Source: UMGS1783 sp900555065 (GTDB lineage: Bacteria > Bacillota > Clostridia > Oscillospirales > UMGS1783). Taken from it: a DNA stretch of 64,000 nt. The stretch is taken from NCBI GenBank assembly GCA_937991645.1, contig CALKPL010000038.1:1-64000 (forward strand). Direction: 5' to 3'. Made by a program: the position numbers and the translations under genes. Below, one piece after another: positions 29,735 to 38,294 of this stretch. Each line of letters begins with the position of its first letter. The stretch's first letter is position 1. The notes beneath the pieces are model-generated. The model ran no database searches. It had not been told where the DNA came from and was given only the letters and a program-made list of their open reading frames with translations.

Positions 29735-29809
29735 TGGAGCTACTGGTCAGAATCGAACTGACAACCTGCGCATTACGAATGCGCTGCTCTACCATTGAGC
29801 CACAGTAGC
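29735..29809 (-). tRNA. tRNA-Thr (anticodon CGU)
   Basis: 75 bases including an encoded CCA. Acceptor stem GCTACTG / CAGTAGC, D-arm GCTCAATGGTAGAGC, anticodon stem GCGCA / TGCGC around the loop TTCGTAA (anticodon CGT, reads ACG), T-arm TTGTCAG-TTCGATT-CTGACCA type. Discriminator base is U. A promoter (TTGACC-17-TACAAT) lies upstream and a terminator follows directly. Confidence 0.96.
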
Positions 29810-29847
29810 GCGCCATTTCAAACCCGCCGTTCAAAAACGGCAAAGTT

Positions 29848-29876
29848 ATTGTACCAAAAAATGAATTGCAGGTCAA
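29848..29876 (-). promoter_or_regulatory. Promoter of the tRNA-Thr gene
   Basis: Minus strand: TTGACC (29871-29876), 17-base spacer, TACAAT (29848-29853). Its -35 box overlaps that of the divergent serine-hydrolase promoter. Confidence 0.75.
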
Positions 29877-29894
29877 TATGATTTGTGGTAAAAT
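29866..29894 (+). promoter_or_regulatory. Promoter of the serine-hydrolase gene
   Basis: TTGCAG (29866-29871), 17-base spacer, TAAAAT (29889-29894), 49 bases before the start codon. Confidence 0.7.
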
Positions 29895-29943
29895 TTAATT
29901 ATATTTTGAAATTCATAAAAATTGCGGCCAGGGAGGCGAGCCA

Positions 29944-31740
29944 ATGGACGCAATCGTACAAATGAAAACCGCGGCTATGCTGCGCAAGCTTGCCGGCGGC
30001 GATCTCCAGCACATCGGCGGTTACCCGTTTGCGCCGCAGAAAAAGGGCCTGTACTATGCCGAACAGGAGCTCTCGCCGCTGCCGCGCAGCACACCGGAAC
30101 TCCAGGGAACGGACTCGGGCGCAGTCGGCGGCTTTTTCCGTGCGCTTGAGACCTATCACCCGCATGGCGCGATGCTCCTGCGCCATGGCAAAGTCATTGC
30201 GGAGGGATATTGGTCGCCCTGGCAAAAAGGATATTCCAATATGGTCTACTCCCTGAGCAAGAGCGTTACGGGCATGGCGGTCGGGCTGGCTGTATCGGAG
30301 GGGCTGCTGCGCACAGACGAACGGCTCGTGGATATTTTTCCCGAGAAGACGCCGCGGATCCGCGCGCCGCGGATTGACCAGATCACAGTCGAACACCTGT
30401 TGACCATGAGCAGCGGCGTTCACTTTAACGAGAGCGCCAGCGTGCTGGAAAAAGACTGGGTACGGGCCGTGCTTGAATCGGACTGCGCCTTCGCGCCCGG
30501 GAGCCGATTCTTTTACAACAGCATCAATTCCTACCTGCTCGCCGCCGCCGTGTGCCGGCGTGCGGGCATGTCCCTCACGCAGTACCTGACGCCGCGCCTG
30601 TTTTCACCAATGGGACTCTCTCCGCATTGGGAAACCTGCCCGCTCGGGATTGAAAAGGGCGGCTGGGGCCTGTGGCTTACGCTCGAAGAAATGGCAAAGC
30701 TCGGCCAGCTCATGCTGCAGAGCGGACGCTGGACAATCAACGGCGAAAGCAGGCAACTGTTGCCGGCGGTCTGGGTTGAGCGGATGCGCGAAAAGAAAAT
30801 ATATACCGAGTCCGGCATATGCCGCGACGGGTACGGATACCAGGTCTGGCTCTGCCCTTTTGACGGCGCGTACCAGTTTAACGGCGCGTATGGACAGTAT
30901 GTCGTGATCTTGCCGGAGCAGGACATGGTGATTGCCATCCTCAGCGGCGAGCGGAACATGTTCGCCACCGGCGGCGTAATCGCTGAGATTGGACGCAGCT
31001 TCGCAAAACACAGCTTGTCCGACCGGCCGCTGCCTCCCGGCACGGCTGCGCTCCGACTGGCGCGCGAACTGCGGACGCTGCGCGCCATGCCGGGTCCCGC
31101 CGTCAGTATTCCCGCCGGCTCCAGGACGGGTGCGCAGGCTGTACAGCGGTATGCATCGCCGAGCCGGTTTGCAAAGGTGGAGCGATCCGTACATGAAAAA
31201 ATCTACGACTTCGCACCCTCGATCTGCGGGCTTTTGCCTATGGCGCTGCAGTGCTGCCGCATGAACTTTACCTTTGGCGTTCAATCTGTACGTATACAGT
31301 TTCATAAATCGAGCTGTACCATATACATGCGGGAAGGCGACGACGCGTACGCGCTCGAGTGCGGGCTGGACGGCGCGGACCGCCTCAGCCCCGTATCCAT
31401 CCGGGGCGAAACGTTTCAGACCGCCTGCGCGGCGGTTTGGGCGCAGGACGAATTCAGCCGGCCAAAGCTCATCGTATACTGCCGGTTCATTGAAACGCCG
31501 CACACGCGTATTATGAGCTTTCTTTTCGACAGGGACGAGCTGCACCTGCGCTTTACCGAATGGCCGCGCGCGGCCGACGCGACAAAGATGCTCGTTGAGC
31601 TCGTGGCCGGACCCGGAAGCCGGCTCGACCAGCTGTTCACCAGCGTGTCGCAGCGGGAGGGCATAAAACGCAGAATGGACCGCGTGGCGACTCCGAAAGC
31701 CTTCGGCCTGCTGCGCCGCCGCAGCGACAGGGACGCATAA
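29944..31740 (+). CDS. Class C beta-lactamase-type serine hydrolase, 598 aa
   Basis: Penicillin-binding-protein-fold hydrolase. The nucleophile motif is YSLSKSVTGMA (SxxK, near residue 103), the second motif FYNSINSYLL (YxN, near 190), and the region of the third motif reads FNGAYGQYVVI in place of the usual KTG/HxG. No signal peptide is visible, so it is probably cytoplasmic or needs another route. Beyond the ~380-residue catalytic domain there is a 200-residue C-terminal extension (RFAKVERSVHEKIYDF, CRMNFTFG, SFLFDRDELHLRFTEWP) as in some family members with a lipocalin-like end. Natural substrate unknown. Confidence 0.82.
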   Translation: MDAIVQMKTAAMLRKLAGGDLQHIGGYPFAPQKKGLYYAEQELSPLPRSTPELQGTDSGAVGGFFRALETYHPHGAMLLRHGKVIAEGYWSPWQKGYSNMVYSLSKSVTGMAVGLAVSEGLLRTDERLVDIFPEKTPRIRAPRIDQITVEHLLTMSSGVHFNESASVLEKDWVRAVLESDCAFAPGSRFFYNSINSYLLAAAVCRRAGMSLTQYLTPRLFSPMGLSPHWETCPLGIEKGGWGLWLTLEEMAKLGQLMLQSGRWTINGESRQLLPAVWVERMREKKIYTESGICRDGYGYQVWLCPFDGAYQFNGAYGQYVVILPEQDMVIAILSGERNMFATGGVIAEIGRSFAKHSLSDRPLPPGTAALRLARELRTLRAMPGPAVSIPAGSRTGAQAVQRYASPSRFAKVERSVHEKIYDFAPSICGLLPMALQCCRMNFTFGVQSVRIQFHKSSCTIYMREGDDAYALECGLDGADRLSPVSIRGETFQTACAAVWAQDEFSRPKLIVYCRFIETPHTRIMSFLFDRDELHLRFTEWPRAADATKMLVELVAGPGSRLDQLFTSVSQREGIKRRMDRVATPKAFGLLRRRSDRDA

Positions 31741-31809
31741 GCGTATGGAACCGGCGCAATCCGGTTAACCTATATTGATACAAGCTATACAGGAGAGGAG
31801 ACAAAAACA

Positions 31810-32028
31810 ATGGAAGCGACTTTTAAAATCGACGGCATGTCCTGCGAGCATTGCCAGGCGCGCGTACGCGCCGCGCTGTTGGAGCAGGCGGGCGTAAACG
31901 CGGCGAACGTATCCCTTGCAAACGGTACGGCAACCGTGCTGTACGACGAGCAGGTCACGAGCCCCTATGCGCTTTTGCAGGCGATCGGCGACGTGGGCTT
32001 TGATGCGGACCTGGCCCTGAACGAATAA
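31810..32028 (+). CDS. copZ: Heavy-metal-associated domain protein, CopZ-like
   Basis: 72-residue single HMA domain (ferredoxin-like fold). The metal site is GMSCEHCQARV near residues 9-19, followed by VNAANVSLANGTATVLYDEQ and the terminal LLQAIGDVGFDAD. It probably shuttles Cu(I) to a P-type ATPase, though none is nearby in the window. An AGGAGAGGAG site precedes the start. Ends at a strong bidirectional terminator. Confidence 0.88.
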   Translation: MEATFKIDGMSCEHCQARVRAALLEQAGVNAANVSLANGTATVLYDEQVTSPYALLQAIGDVGFDADLALNE

Positions 32029-32036
32029 GCAGGCAT

Positions 32037-32070
32037 AAAAAAGAAGCGGCGCACGCCGCTTCTTTTTTAT
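32037..32070. terminator. Bidirectional terminator
   Basis: AAGAAGCGGCG / CGCCGCTTCTT stem around CA, flanked by A-run and T-run, between the convergent copZ-like gene and the AlkZ-related gene. Confidence 0.93.
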
Positions 32071-32759
32071 GCCTTTAAAAACCGTTCCAACTGTTTTTCA
32101 TCTGCGTTGGGAAATACGCTATTCAAATGCTCCAGAATCCTGCGCAGCGACGCCGCCGGCGGCTCGCCGTAGCAGGAACGGACATATTCCGCGCCATAGA
32201 GCAGCTCCGGAGGCGCAAACAGGGAGACCGGCCAGCCGTATTCCTCCCCCGCCCGGTTCCGCTTGCGCTGTACGCCGCAAAACACCAGATAGGTGCGCAT
32301 TTCCAGCGCTGTCACCGCGCCGTCGAAGCCCTGCAGTCCGTCTTTTCCGAACCCTGCAAGGCGTTTCAGCTCATGCGCGGGCAGCGGATGCGCGGTACCG
32401 CCGCCGTCGAACAGAGACATGATCCGCGTCTGCTTCCAGTTCGCCAGACCGGATTCCTGCAGAGAATCGTAATCATACCCGTCCCTGCGCCAGTTGGCAA
32501 GGACCGGAAACCACGCCTTTGAAACAAAGGCGTTTTTACGTTCTATAAACTTGCCGTAGACCACGCTGCCCTCAGCGGCCAGGATCTGCCGCCATTCCCA
32601 TGGATCGGTTTCCGGGTCGCCCGTGTGCCAGCTCTCCGGCGCGGTCATATGCGCGAGGGAAAAACCGGGCAGCGCGCCGGCGCCGCCGAGCGGAAGAAAT
32701 CCGACCTCGTCGATCAGCGCCCGAAGCCCGTCCATATCCGAAACGTGAAACCTGTTCAT
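32067..32759 (-). CDS. AlkZ-related protein of unknown activity, 230 aa
   Basis: The pattern DPWEWRQILAAEGSVVYGKF, ERKNAFVSKAWFPVLANWRR and SLFDGGGTAHPLPAHELKRL is, from memory, that of a Firmicutes family named AlkZ-related because it resembles part of the winged-helix DNA glycosylases. The conserved QxQ catalytic motif of true AlkZ enzymes is not obvious, so glycosylase activity is doubtful. It follows thpR by one base and probably belongs to the mutS2-thpR operon, which makes a nucleic-acid role plausible. Confidence 0.55.
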   Translation of the reverse strand: MNRFHVSDMDGLRALIDEVGFLPLGGAGALPGFSLAHMTAPESWHTGDPETDPWEWRQILAAEGSVVYGKFIERKNAFVSKAWFPVLANWRRDGYDYDSLQESGLANWKQTRIMSLFDGGGTAHPLPAHELKRLAGFGKDGLQGFDGAVTALEMRTYLVFCGVQRKRNRAGEEYGWPVSLFAPPELLYGAEYVRSCYGEPPAASLRRILEHLNSVFPNADEKQLERFLKA

Positions 32760-32760
32760 G

Positions 32761-33312
32761 TCATATTCCCCCGGTCAGATCGGAAAACATGCGCCGGTAA
32801 CGCGGCAGATAGCGCAGCCGTCCGTCCCGCCGCGTCGATTCAAACAGCGTGATATGCCCGACCTGAACCGACACCGGCGCCGAAAGACCGAGCGTGCGCG
32901 CGTCGACTCCATCTGCGCCGGTAACGCCGCGCGCCAGGGTCAGATGCGGCTTAAACGGGCGCCGCTCGGGCGTAAAGCCCACGCGTTCCAGCGCGGCCCA
33001 AAACCGGCGATACAGCGCATCCAGCCCGGGACAGGGATCTACTCCCGCCCACCAGAGCGCGCCGTCGCGGCCGGTAAAACGGCCCGCGCCGCGAATTGTC
33101 AGCGAAAACGCAGGTGCGCATGTCTCGTCCATGGCGCGCCGGACATCCGCCTCCCGGTCCGTCTCGCCGAGAAAAGCCAGCGTAATGTGGAAATTTTCGC
33201 GGCGGGTGACACGCGCCAGCGCCGCACGTTCCCGCAGCAGCGCAGCCGCCGCGTACAGCTGCGCCTGTATCATGGGCGGTATCTCTACGGCGACAAACAG
33301 ACGGCGGGTCAT
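32761..33312 (-). CDS. thpR: RNA 2',3'-cyclic phosphodiesterase
   Basis: 2H phosphoesterase that opens 2',3'-cyclic phosphates at RNA ends. The two catalytic HxTx motifs are NFHITLAFLGE near residue 42 and FKPHLTLARG near residue 125, with RRLFVAVEIPP at the start and VGHITLFES near the end. Length (183 residues) is normal. Its start overlaps the mutS2 stop as ATGA. The role in the cell is not well known; family members act on tRNA-like substrates in vitro. Confidence 0.9.
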   Translation of the reverse strand: MTRRLFVAVEIPPMIQAQLYAAAALLRERAALARVTRRENFHITLAFLGETDREADVRRAMDETCAPAFSLTIRGAGRFTGRDGALWWAGVDPCPGLDALYRRFWAALERVGFTPERRPFKPHLTLARGVTGADGVDARTLGLSAPVSVQVGHITLFESTRRDGRLRYLPRYRRMFSDLTGGI

Positions 33313-35684
33313 CGTCCCTTCTCCTTAAGCTCGATCACGGTCACGCCCTGTTCGCCTTCGCCGAACCGGCCGGCGCGGAAGGACTTAACATGCGGGTGGC
33401 CCCGCAGGTAATCCCACACGGCGGCGCGCAGCGCGCCCGTGCCCTTGCCGTGCACGACCGTCACCTCATGCAGCCCGGCCATGACGGCGCTGTCAAGAAA
33501 CTGTTCGAGCTCCGGTTCCATCTCGGCCACCGTCATGCCGCGCACATGCAGCGTATCGGACGCGCGGCGAACGGCGGGGCCTTCCTTCGGCGTGTACGGC
33601 GCGCGTTTTTTTGGCGCTTTAATCAGGCGTACGTCCTTTACATTCACGTTCAGCTTCATGCTGCCCGCGGTGACGACCAGCTTCCCGTCGCGCCCAGGCA
33701 GGCTGGCCACAACGCCGGCGCGGGTGATTCCCACGACTTCTACCGTATCGCCGATACGCAGCGGCCGCGGCAGTTCATACTCCGTCTGCGCTTCATGCAC
33801 AGGGTCGAGCTCGTCCTCCAGCTCGCGCAGCGTCCGGCGCGTGCGCTGTTTAAAGCCCTGGAGCCGCTCTTTGAAATCGGCCCGTTCCTTCTCCCTGACC
33901 AGTGCGTCCAGCCCGGCGAGCACTTCCTGTACCTGCGCCTTCGCGCCCTCCACAATCCGGCGGCCCTGGCCTTTAACCTGTTCCAGTTCCTTCTCAATAC
34001 GCGTCTGCATTTCCCGCTGTTTCTGCTGCGCGTTCTGCAGCTGGGCCGCCGCGGCGGCGCGGTCGGCCATGGCCGCGTCGCGTTCGCGCTCGGATGCACG
34101 GCGGTTTTTCTCGATCTGCGCCAGTATCTCTTCAAAGGCAATGCTGTCGCTGGTCAAATGGGTCGCTGCCTGCTCTATAATCTCCTTTTTCAGGCCGAGC
34201 TTTTCGGAGATCGCGAACGCGTTGGACCGGCCCGGCATCCCGGTGATCAGGCGATAGGTCGGGCGCAGGGTCTCCACGTCGAATTCGCAGGAGGCGTTGC
34301 GCACGCCGGCGGTCTGCAGCGCGTACACCTTCAGTTCCGGAAAATGGGTGGTACAGACGATCCGCGCGCCCTTGTCGCGCACATATTCAAGGATGGCGAC
34401 CGACAGCGCCGCGCCTTCCACCGGGTCGGTGCCCGCGCCCAGCTCGTCGAACAGGCAGAGGGAGCGGGCGGTGGCCTTATCTATGATCTGAATGATATTC
34501 GTCATATGCGAGGAGAATGTGGAGAGCGACTGCTCGATCGACTGCTCGTCGCCCACATCGGTGAGAATATTGTCAAACACGGCGCAGCGGCTCTCCTCGG
34601 CGCAGGGTATGTACAATCCGGCCTGCGCCATGGCGCTCACGAGCCCGATCAGCTTGAGCGACACCGTTTTGCCGCCCGTATTCGGACCGGTGATGACAAG
34701 CGTGTCATAGTCCTGTCCGAGCGCGATATCAACCGGTACGACGGCGTCCCTGTCCAGAAGCGGATGCCGGGCGCGGCGCAGGTCAACGATCCCTCTGTCG
34801 TTCACAACCGGCATGGTCGCGCGCATATCCACGGCCAGTTTTGCCCTGGCGAAGAGGATATCGAATCGCGTGCACATGAGATAATCGTCCTCCAGATCTT
34901 CGCATACAGAGGACAGCAGTGCGGACAGCTCGTAGACAATCCGTTCGATTTCGGCTTTTTCCCGGCCTTCCAGCAGTCGCACTTCGTTATTGGCCTCCAC
35001 AACGGAAGCCGGCTCGATGAATACGGTCGCGCCCGTCGCCGACACGTCGTGGACCAGACCGCTGATCTCGCCTTTGTATTCCACTTTCACCGGCACGACG
35101 AACCTGCCGCCGCGTACGGTGACGACCGGCTCCTGCAGGCATCGCGCATACTGCGCCGAGCGGATAAGCTTGTCCAGGCTCTCGCGCACGCGGCTCTGGG
35201 CGGACGCGATCTGCCGCCGGATGCGGTACAGCTCGTCGCTGGCGGTGTCCAGCGCTTCACCCTCTGCGTTAAAGGAGGCGTACAGCCGGTCCTCTAGCGC
35301 CTTATGCGGCACGATGCGCGCAAATTCTCCGTCGAGCACGCTCTCCAGCGCTTCACCGTCGCCACGGTATTCGCGCAGGCGGCGGGCTGTGCGCAGCAGG
35401 AACGCGCAGTCCATCAGCTCAGGTATGCTGAGCGCCGCTTCGACGCGCAGACGCTTCAGCGCGTCCGACACATTGCGCAGGCCGCGCATGGACAGCGGGC
35501 CCTTTAAGTTCAGGATTTTCAGGGCGGCCTGTGTGCGCGCAAGCTCCTGCTGCACCTGTTCGAAATCGTCGGACGGAGAGAGGGCCATACACCCGGCGCG
35601 GCCGTCCTCCGTATCCGCCAGGTCGGCGAGCAGGCCGCGTATTTTATGAAATTCCAATAGCCGTAAACTCTTTTCTTGATCCAT
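33309..35684 (-). CDS. mutS2: Endonuclease MutS2
   Basis: 791 residues from the ATG at 35682-35684 (MDQEKSLRLL) with an AGAGGT site; the frame is open upstream but the extension is a translation of the recO region in another frame. Domains: lever/clamp helices, then the ATPase with Walker A GPNTGGKTVSLK near residue 332 and Walker B CLFDELGAGTDP near 408, a coiled coil (KNRRASERERDAAMADRAAA), a KOW-like insert, and a C-terminal Smr nuclease domain from about 711 (LHVRGMTVAEMEPEL, VVHGKGTGALR). In Firmicutes MutS2 rescues collided ribosomes and suppresses recombination. Confidence 0.97.
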   Translation of the reverse strand: MDQEKSLRLLEFHKIRGLLADLADTEDGRAGCMALSPSDDFEQVQQELARTQAALKILNLKGPLSMRGLRNVSDALKRLRVEAALSIPELMDCAFLLRTARRLREYRGDGEALESVLDGEFARIVPHKALEDRLYASFNAEGEALDTASDELYRIRRQIASAQSRVRESLDKLIRSAQYARCLQEPVVTVRGGRFVVPVKVEYKGEISGLVHDVSATGATVFIEPASVVEANNEVRLLEGREKAEIERIVYELSALLSSVCEDLEDDYLMCTRFDILFARAKLAVDMRATMPVVNDRGIVDLRRARHPLLDRDAVVPVDIALGQDYDTLVITGPNTGGKTVSLKLIGLVSAMAQAGLYIPCAEESRCAVFDNILTDVGDEQSIEQSLSTFSSHMTNIIQIIDKATARSLCLFDELGAGTDPVEGAALSVAILEYVRDKGARIVCTTHFPELKVYALQTAGVRNASCEFDVETLRPTYRLITGMPGRSNAFAISEKLGLKKEIIEQAATHLTSDSIAFEEILAQIEKNRRASERERDAAMADRAAAAAQLQNAQQKQREMQTRIEKELEQVKGQGRRIVEGAKAQVQEVLAGLDALVREKERADFKERLQGFKQRTRRTLRELEDELDPVHEAQTEYELPRPLRIGDTVEVVGITRAGVVASLPGRDGKLVVTAGSMKLNVNVKDVRLIKAPKKRAPYTPKEGPAVRRASDTLHVRGMTVAEMEPELEQFLDSAVMAGLHEVTVVHGKGTGALRAAVWDYLRGHPHVKSFRAGRFGEGEQGVTVIELKEKGR

Positions 35685-35706
35685 GAAATTACCTCTGTTC
35701 ACACGA

Positions 35707-35735
35707 AACAGGCCCTGTATCCCAAAGGGCCTGTT
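35707..35735 (-). terminator. Hairpin between recO and mutS2
   Basis: 9-bp stem AACAGGCCC / GGGCCTGTT; on the minus strand it is followed by TTCGTGTG, a weak T-tract. It touches the recO stop codon. Partial termination is likely. Confidence 0.55.
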
Positions 35736-36478
35736 CAGATCGGATTTTGCAGGGAACGGTAAAATTCGAGCGTGGAAAACCGCTCGTCCGTCTGCGCGAG
35801 AAGAAACCGCTCCGCAAAACGGCTCAACTGCTCCTTTGCCGCGCCGCTGAGCTGGAAGGAAAAAATTCTGCCGAGCGGCGCGTAAAATATGTGCCGCAGC
35901 GCGTCCTTTGCAGCTGCGTCCAGATAAAAGCCGTCTGGCGCGGGGCGCTGCGTGCAGTCCACGCAGACGAGCCTGCCGCCGTATACGTCGATCCAGCCCG
36001 GTTCGTCCCTGCCGCAGACCGCGCAGGTTTCGAAGTCGGGCATGAAGCCGGAGACGGACGCGCACCTGAGCTCAAACACGAGCTTGACATGGACCGGATC
36101 CGCATCTCTCGAGAGCAGGTACAAACTGTTGAGCAGCAGGCGGAGCAACTCCTCTTCTTCCGTCTCTTCACGGGAAAGCCGGGCCGCGACTTCCAGGAAA
36201 TACTGGCCCAGCGCCAGCCTGTCAATATCCCCGCTCAGCCCGTAAAACAGCTCGTGCACGTCCGCGCTGTCCACTTTGTATTGATCGCCGTTCTTGAACA
36301 GCATAAACGACGAATATGTAAAGGGAGTGGCGCAGGCTTTCAGCCGGCTCTTGAGCGAGCCCGCGCCCGGCGCTATAACCGTGATTCTCCCCTTCTGGCG
36401 CGTGAGCAGGGTCAGCAGCTTTGCGCTGCGCCCGTACTCGCGCGCCTGCAGTACGATGCCGTCGACCGACAGATGCAA
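35735..36478 (-). CDS. recO: DNA repair protein RecO
   Basis: Recombination mediator that works with RecF and RecR to load RecA on SSB-coated DNA. N-terminal OB fold (VDGIVLQAREYGRSAKLLTL, KGRITVIAPGAGSLKSRL), helical middle, and a zinc site with CAVCG and CVDC near residues 147 and 168. Length (247 residues) is normal. Starts with TTG at 36476-36478 after an AGAGGTGGG site, 11 bases behind the yqzL-like gene, as in Bacillus. Confidence 0.95.
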   Translation of the reverse strand: MHLSVDGIVLQAREYGRSAKLLTLLTRQKGRITVIAPGAGSLKSRLKACATPFTYSSFMLFKNGDQYKVDSADVHELFYGLSGDIDRLALGQYFLEVAARLSREETEEEELLRLLLNSLYLLSRDADPVHVKLVFELRCASVSGFMPDFETCAVCGRDEPGWIDVYGGRLVCVDCTQRPAPDGFYLDAAAKDALRHIFYAPLGRIFSFQLSGAAKEQLSRFAERFLLAQTDERFSTLEFYRSLQNPI

Positions 36479-36489
36479 CTATCCCACCT

Positions 36490-36633
36490 CTAACGTCCGC
36501 TGCCCTGCAGGAACAGCTCCCTGTCCCGTTTTGTATCAAACGGTTTTTTATCATTTTCCAGTTGTTTGTATATGAGATACGCGTCCAGATTCCCCGTATT
36601 TTCAAAGAAAGTCCATGCGTCGTTCTTATTCAT
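36490..36633 (-). CDS. yqzL: YqzL-family small protein, 47 aa
   Basis: The frame from the ATG at 36631-36633 (TTGGAGGAATTCGG site) reads MNKNDAWTFFENTGNLDAYL and ends QGSGR. The W..F..TGN.D.YL.YK.LE pattern is that of YqzL, a tiny protein that lies between era and recO in Bacillus and many Clostridia; its function is unknown. Synteny here is exact, which makes the call firm despite the small size. Confidence 0.9.
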   Translation of the reverse strand: MNKNDAWTFFENTGNLDAYLIYKQLENDKKPFDTKRDRELFLQGSGR

Positions 36634-36910
36634 TCCGAATTCCTCCAAAAATGATATTGTACTATCATTTTTGACGACGCAAGCGCGAAAATTACAGGTA
36701 ATATTTTAAGGCGCGAAAATAATTTAAAAGTGTATAGAATAAGTTTTGCACGCCGCGGCCCCGCGCAGGCGCGGCAGGCTTTTTCAGGCGAGTTCCAGGC
36801 TCCGCTGCGCACGCTCAGACGCTGCGGGTCTCAGGACGGCGGGTGTTCGTACCCGCGGATTAGGATGAGATTGCAGCACAGGCGCGGCGTTTACAACCAA
36901 AGCGGCGCCT
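36634..36910. other. Gene-free gap between era and yqzL, with an AT-rich dyad
   Basis: A 10-bp inverted repeat AAAAATGATA / TATCATTTTT (36647-36672) lies directly in front of the yqzL ribosome binding site; on the minus strand it could form a hairpin ending in TTTTT or act as an operator. A second hairpin GCGGGT-GTTC-GTACCCGC-like lies near 36840-36860. No protein gene seen. Confidence 0.5.
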
Positions 36911-37804
36911 TTATTCGTACCCGTAGTTGCGGATGAGATACCGGTTGTTGCGCCAGTCCTCCTTGACCTTGATCCAGCACTGGAGGTTTACCTTTGCGCC
37001 CAGCATTTCCTCCAGCTCGACGCGGGCCGCCGTCGCGATTGCTTTGAGCTTCTCTCCGCCCTTGCCAATAATAATGGATTTATGCGTTTTCCGCTCGCAG
37101 ATGATATTGACCGAGATATCGTACAGCGCGCGGCCGTCCCGCTTCGCAAATTCATACACCTCAACGGCGACGCCGTGCGGGATTTCGTCCGAAAGGGCGT
37201 AGAGCATCTTCTCACGGATGATCTCGGCCGCACGGACACGTTCCGGCTGGTCGGAGACCATGTCCTCCGGGTAATACTGGATCCCCTCCGGGATCAGGCG
37301 TAAGAGCTCTTTTTCCAAAATTTCCACGCCCCGGCCGCTCTTTGCCGAGAGCGGGACGACAGCGTCGAAATCGTGCAGCGCGGAAAAGGCCTCGATCACT
37401 GCGAGGATACGCGGCTTGTCTTTGACCGTGTCAACTTTGTTAATGACAAGTATGCTTCGCTGACCCGTTCGCTTGATCCATTCGATTACGTCCCGTTCAA
37501 GCTTGTGGACGGCGCCGCGCGCTTCCACGACGAGCAGGACGATGTCTGTATCCTCTATATTCTCCTGCGCCGTTTTGACCATGAAATCGCCCAGCGCGGT
37601 TCTGGGGCTGTGCAGACCGGGCGTGTCAATGAACACGATCTGCCGGTCCCCCGCCGTTTTGATCCCGACGACGCGGCCGCGCGTCGTCTGCGGCTTTGGC
37701 GATACAATGGCGATCTTCTGGCCCATAAGCGCGTTAAGCAGCGTGGACTTGCCCACGTTGGGCCGGCCCGCCAGGGAGACGAACCCGGAATATTTAATCT
37801 CCAT
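36911..37804 (-). CDS. era: GTPase Era
   Basis: Essential GTPase in 16S rRNA processing and 30S assembly. Start placed at the ATG at 37802-37804 (MEIKYSGFVS; an ATG four codons upstream is possible); 297 residues. GTPase motifs: GRPNVGKSTLLNAL, TTRGRV, DTPGLHSP, NKVD and the SAKSGRG loop. The C-terminal KH domain has ADEI-type IIGKGGEKLKAIATAARVEL, which binds the 3' end of 16S rRNA. Follows ybeY in the standard Firmicutes order. Confidence 0.97.
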   Translation of the reverse strand: MEIKYSGFVSLAGRPNVGKSTLLNALMGQKIAIVSPKPQTTRGRVVGIKTAGDRQIVFIDTPGLHSPRTALGDFMVKTAQENIEDTDIVLLVVEARGAVHKLERDVIEWIKRTGQRSILVINKVDTVKDKPRILAVIEAFSALHDFDAVVPLSAKSGRGVEILEKELLRLIPEGIQYYPEDMVSDQPERVRAAEIIREKMLYALSDEIPHGVAVEVYEFAKRDGRALYDISVNIICERKTHKSIIIGKGGEKLKAIATAARVELEEMLGAKVNLQCWIKVKEDWRNNRYLIRNYGYE

Positions 37805-37838
37805 ACGCTTTTCCATTCTCCGTTTTGCGGCGGCGCCG

Positions 37839-38294
37839 CTATTGTGTAATCCCGAGCGAGTCGAGAATCTCCGTCTGCTTTCTGCGCATGATCTTTTCGT
37901 CGAGCTCCGTCTCATGGTCGTAGCCCAGAAGATGGAGCGTGGAATGCGCCGCAAGAAAGCAGAATTCACGCTCGGCGCTGTGGCCGAACCGCTCCGCCTG
38001 CTCCACGGCACGCTTTGCGCAGATCACCACGTCGCCGAGCAGGATGACGCCGGTGTCGGGGTCCGCCGTTCCGTCCGCAAACGAGAGCACGTCGGTCACG
38101 CTGTCCCGGCCCCGGTAGGCGGCGTTGAGCGCCCGTATTTTTTCCTCTTCGACAAAGGCGACGCTCACTTCGCAGCTGCGGTCGTACCCTTCGCGGTCGA
38201 GGGTGCGGTAAATGACCGCCTCCATCCGGTGTTTGAGCTCGACGGTGACGGGCCAGTCCTCCTGTTCGTTGTAAAAGCTTGTCCGCACGTTCAT
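37839..38294 (-). CDS. ybeY: Endoribonuclease YbeY
   Basis: Single-strand endoribonuclease for 16S rRNA 3' maturation and ribosome quality control. The zinc motif HSTLHLLGYDHE (HxxxHxxxxxH) lies near residue 117; YRGRDSVTDVLSFAD near residue 60 is the other family signature. 151 residues, normal size. Its start overlaps the phoH stop as ATGA. Co-located with era as in most bacteria. Confidence 0.96.
   Translation of the reverse strand: MNVRTSFYNEQEDWPVTVELKHRMEAVIYRTLDREGYDRSCEVSVAFVEEEKIRALNAAYRGRDSVTDVLSFADGTADPDTGVILLGDVVICAKRAVEQAERFGHSAEREFCFLAAHSTLHLLGYDHETELDEKIMRRKQTEILDSLGITQ

Noticed and set aside
33390..35297. 635-codon open frame opposite mutS2
   Set aside because: Antisense shadow: no recognisable motif and high His/Arg content; mutS2 is unmistakable.
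35685..36065. Upstream in-frame extension of mutS2
   Set aside because: It translates the 3' part of recO in another frame; the ATG at 35682-35684 has a ribosome binding site and gives normal family length.
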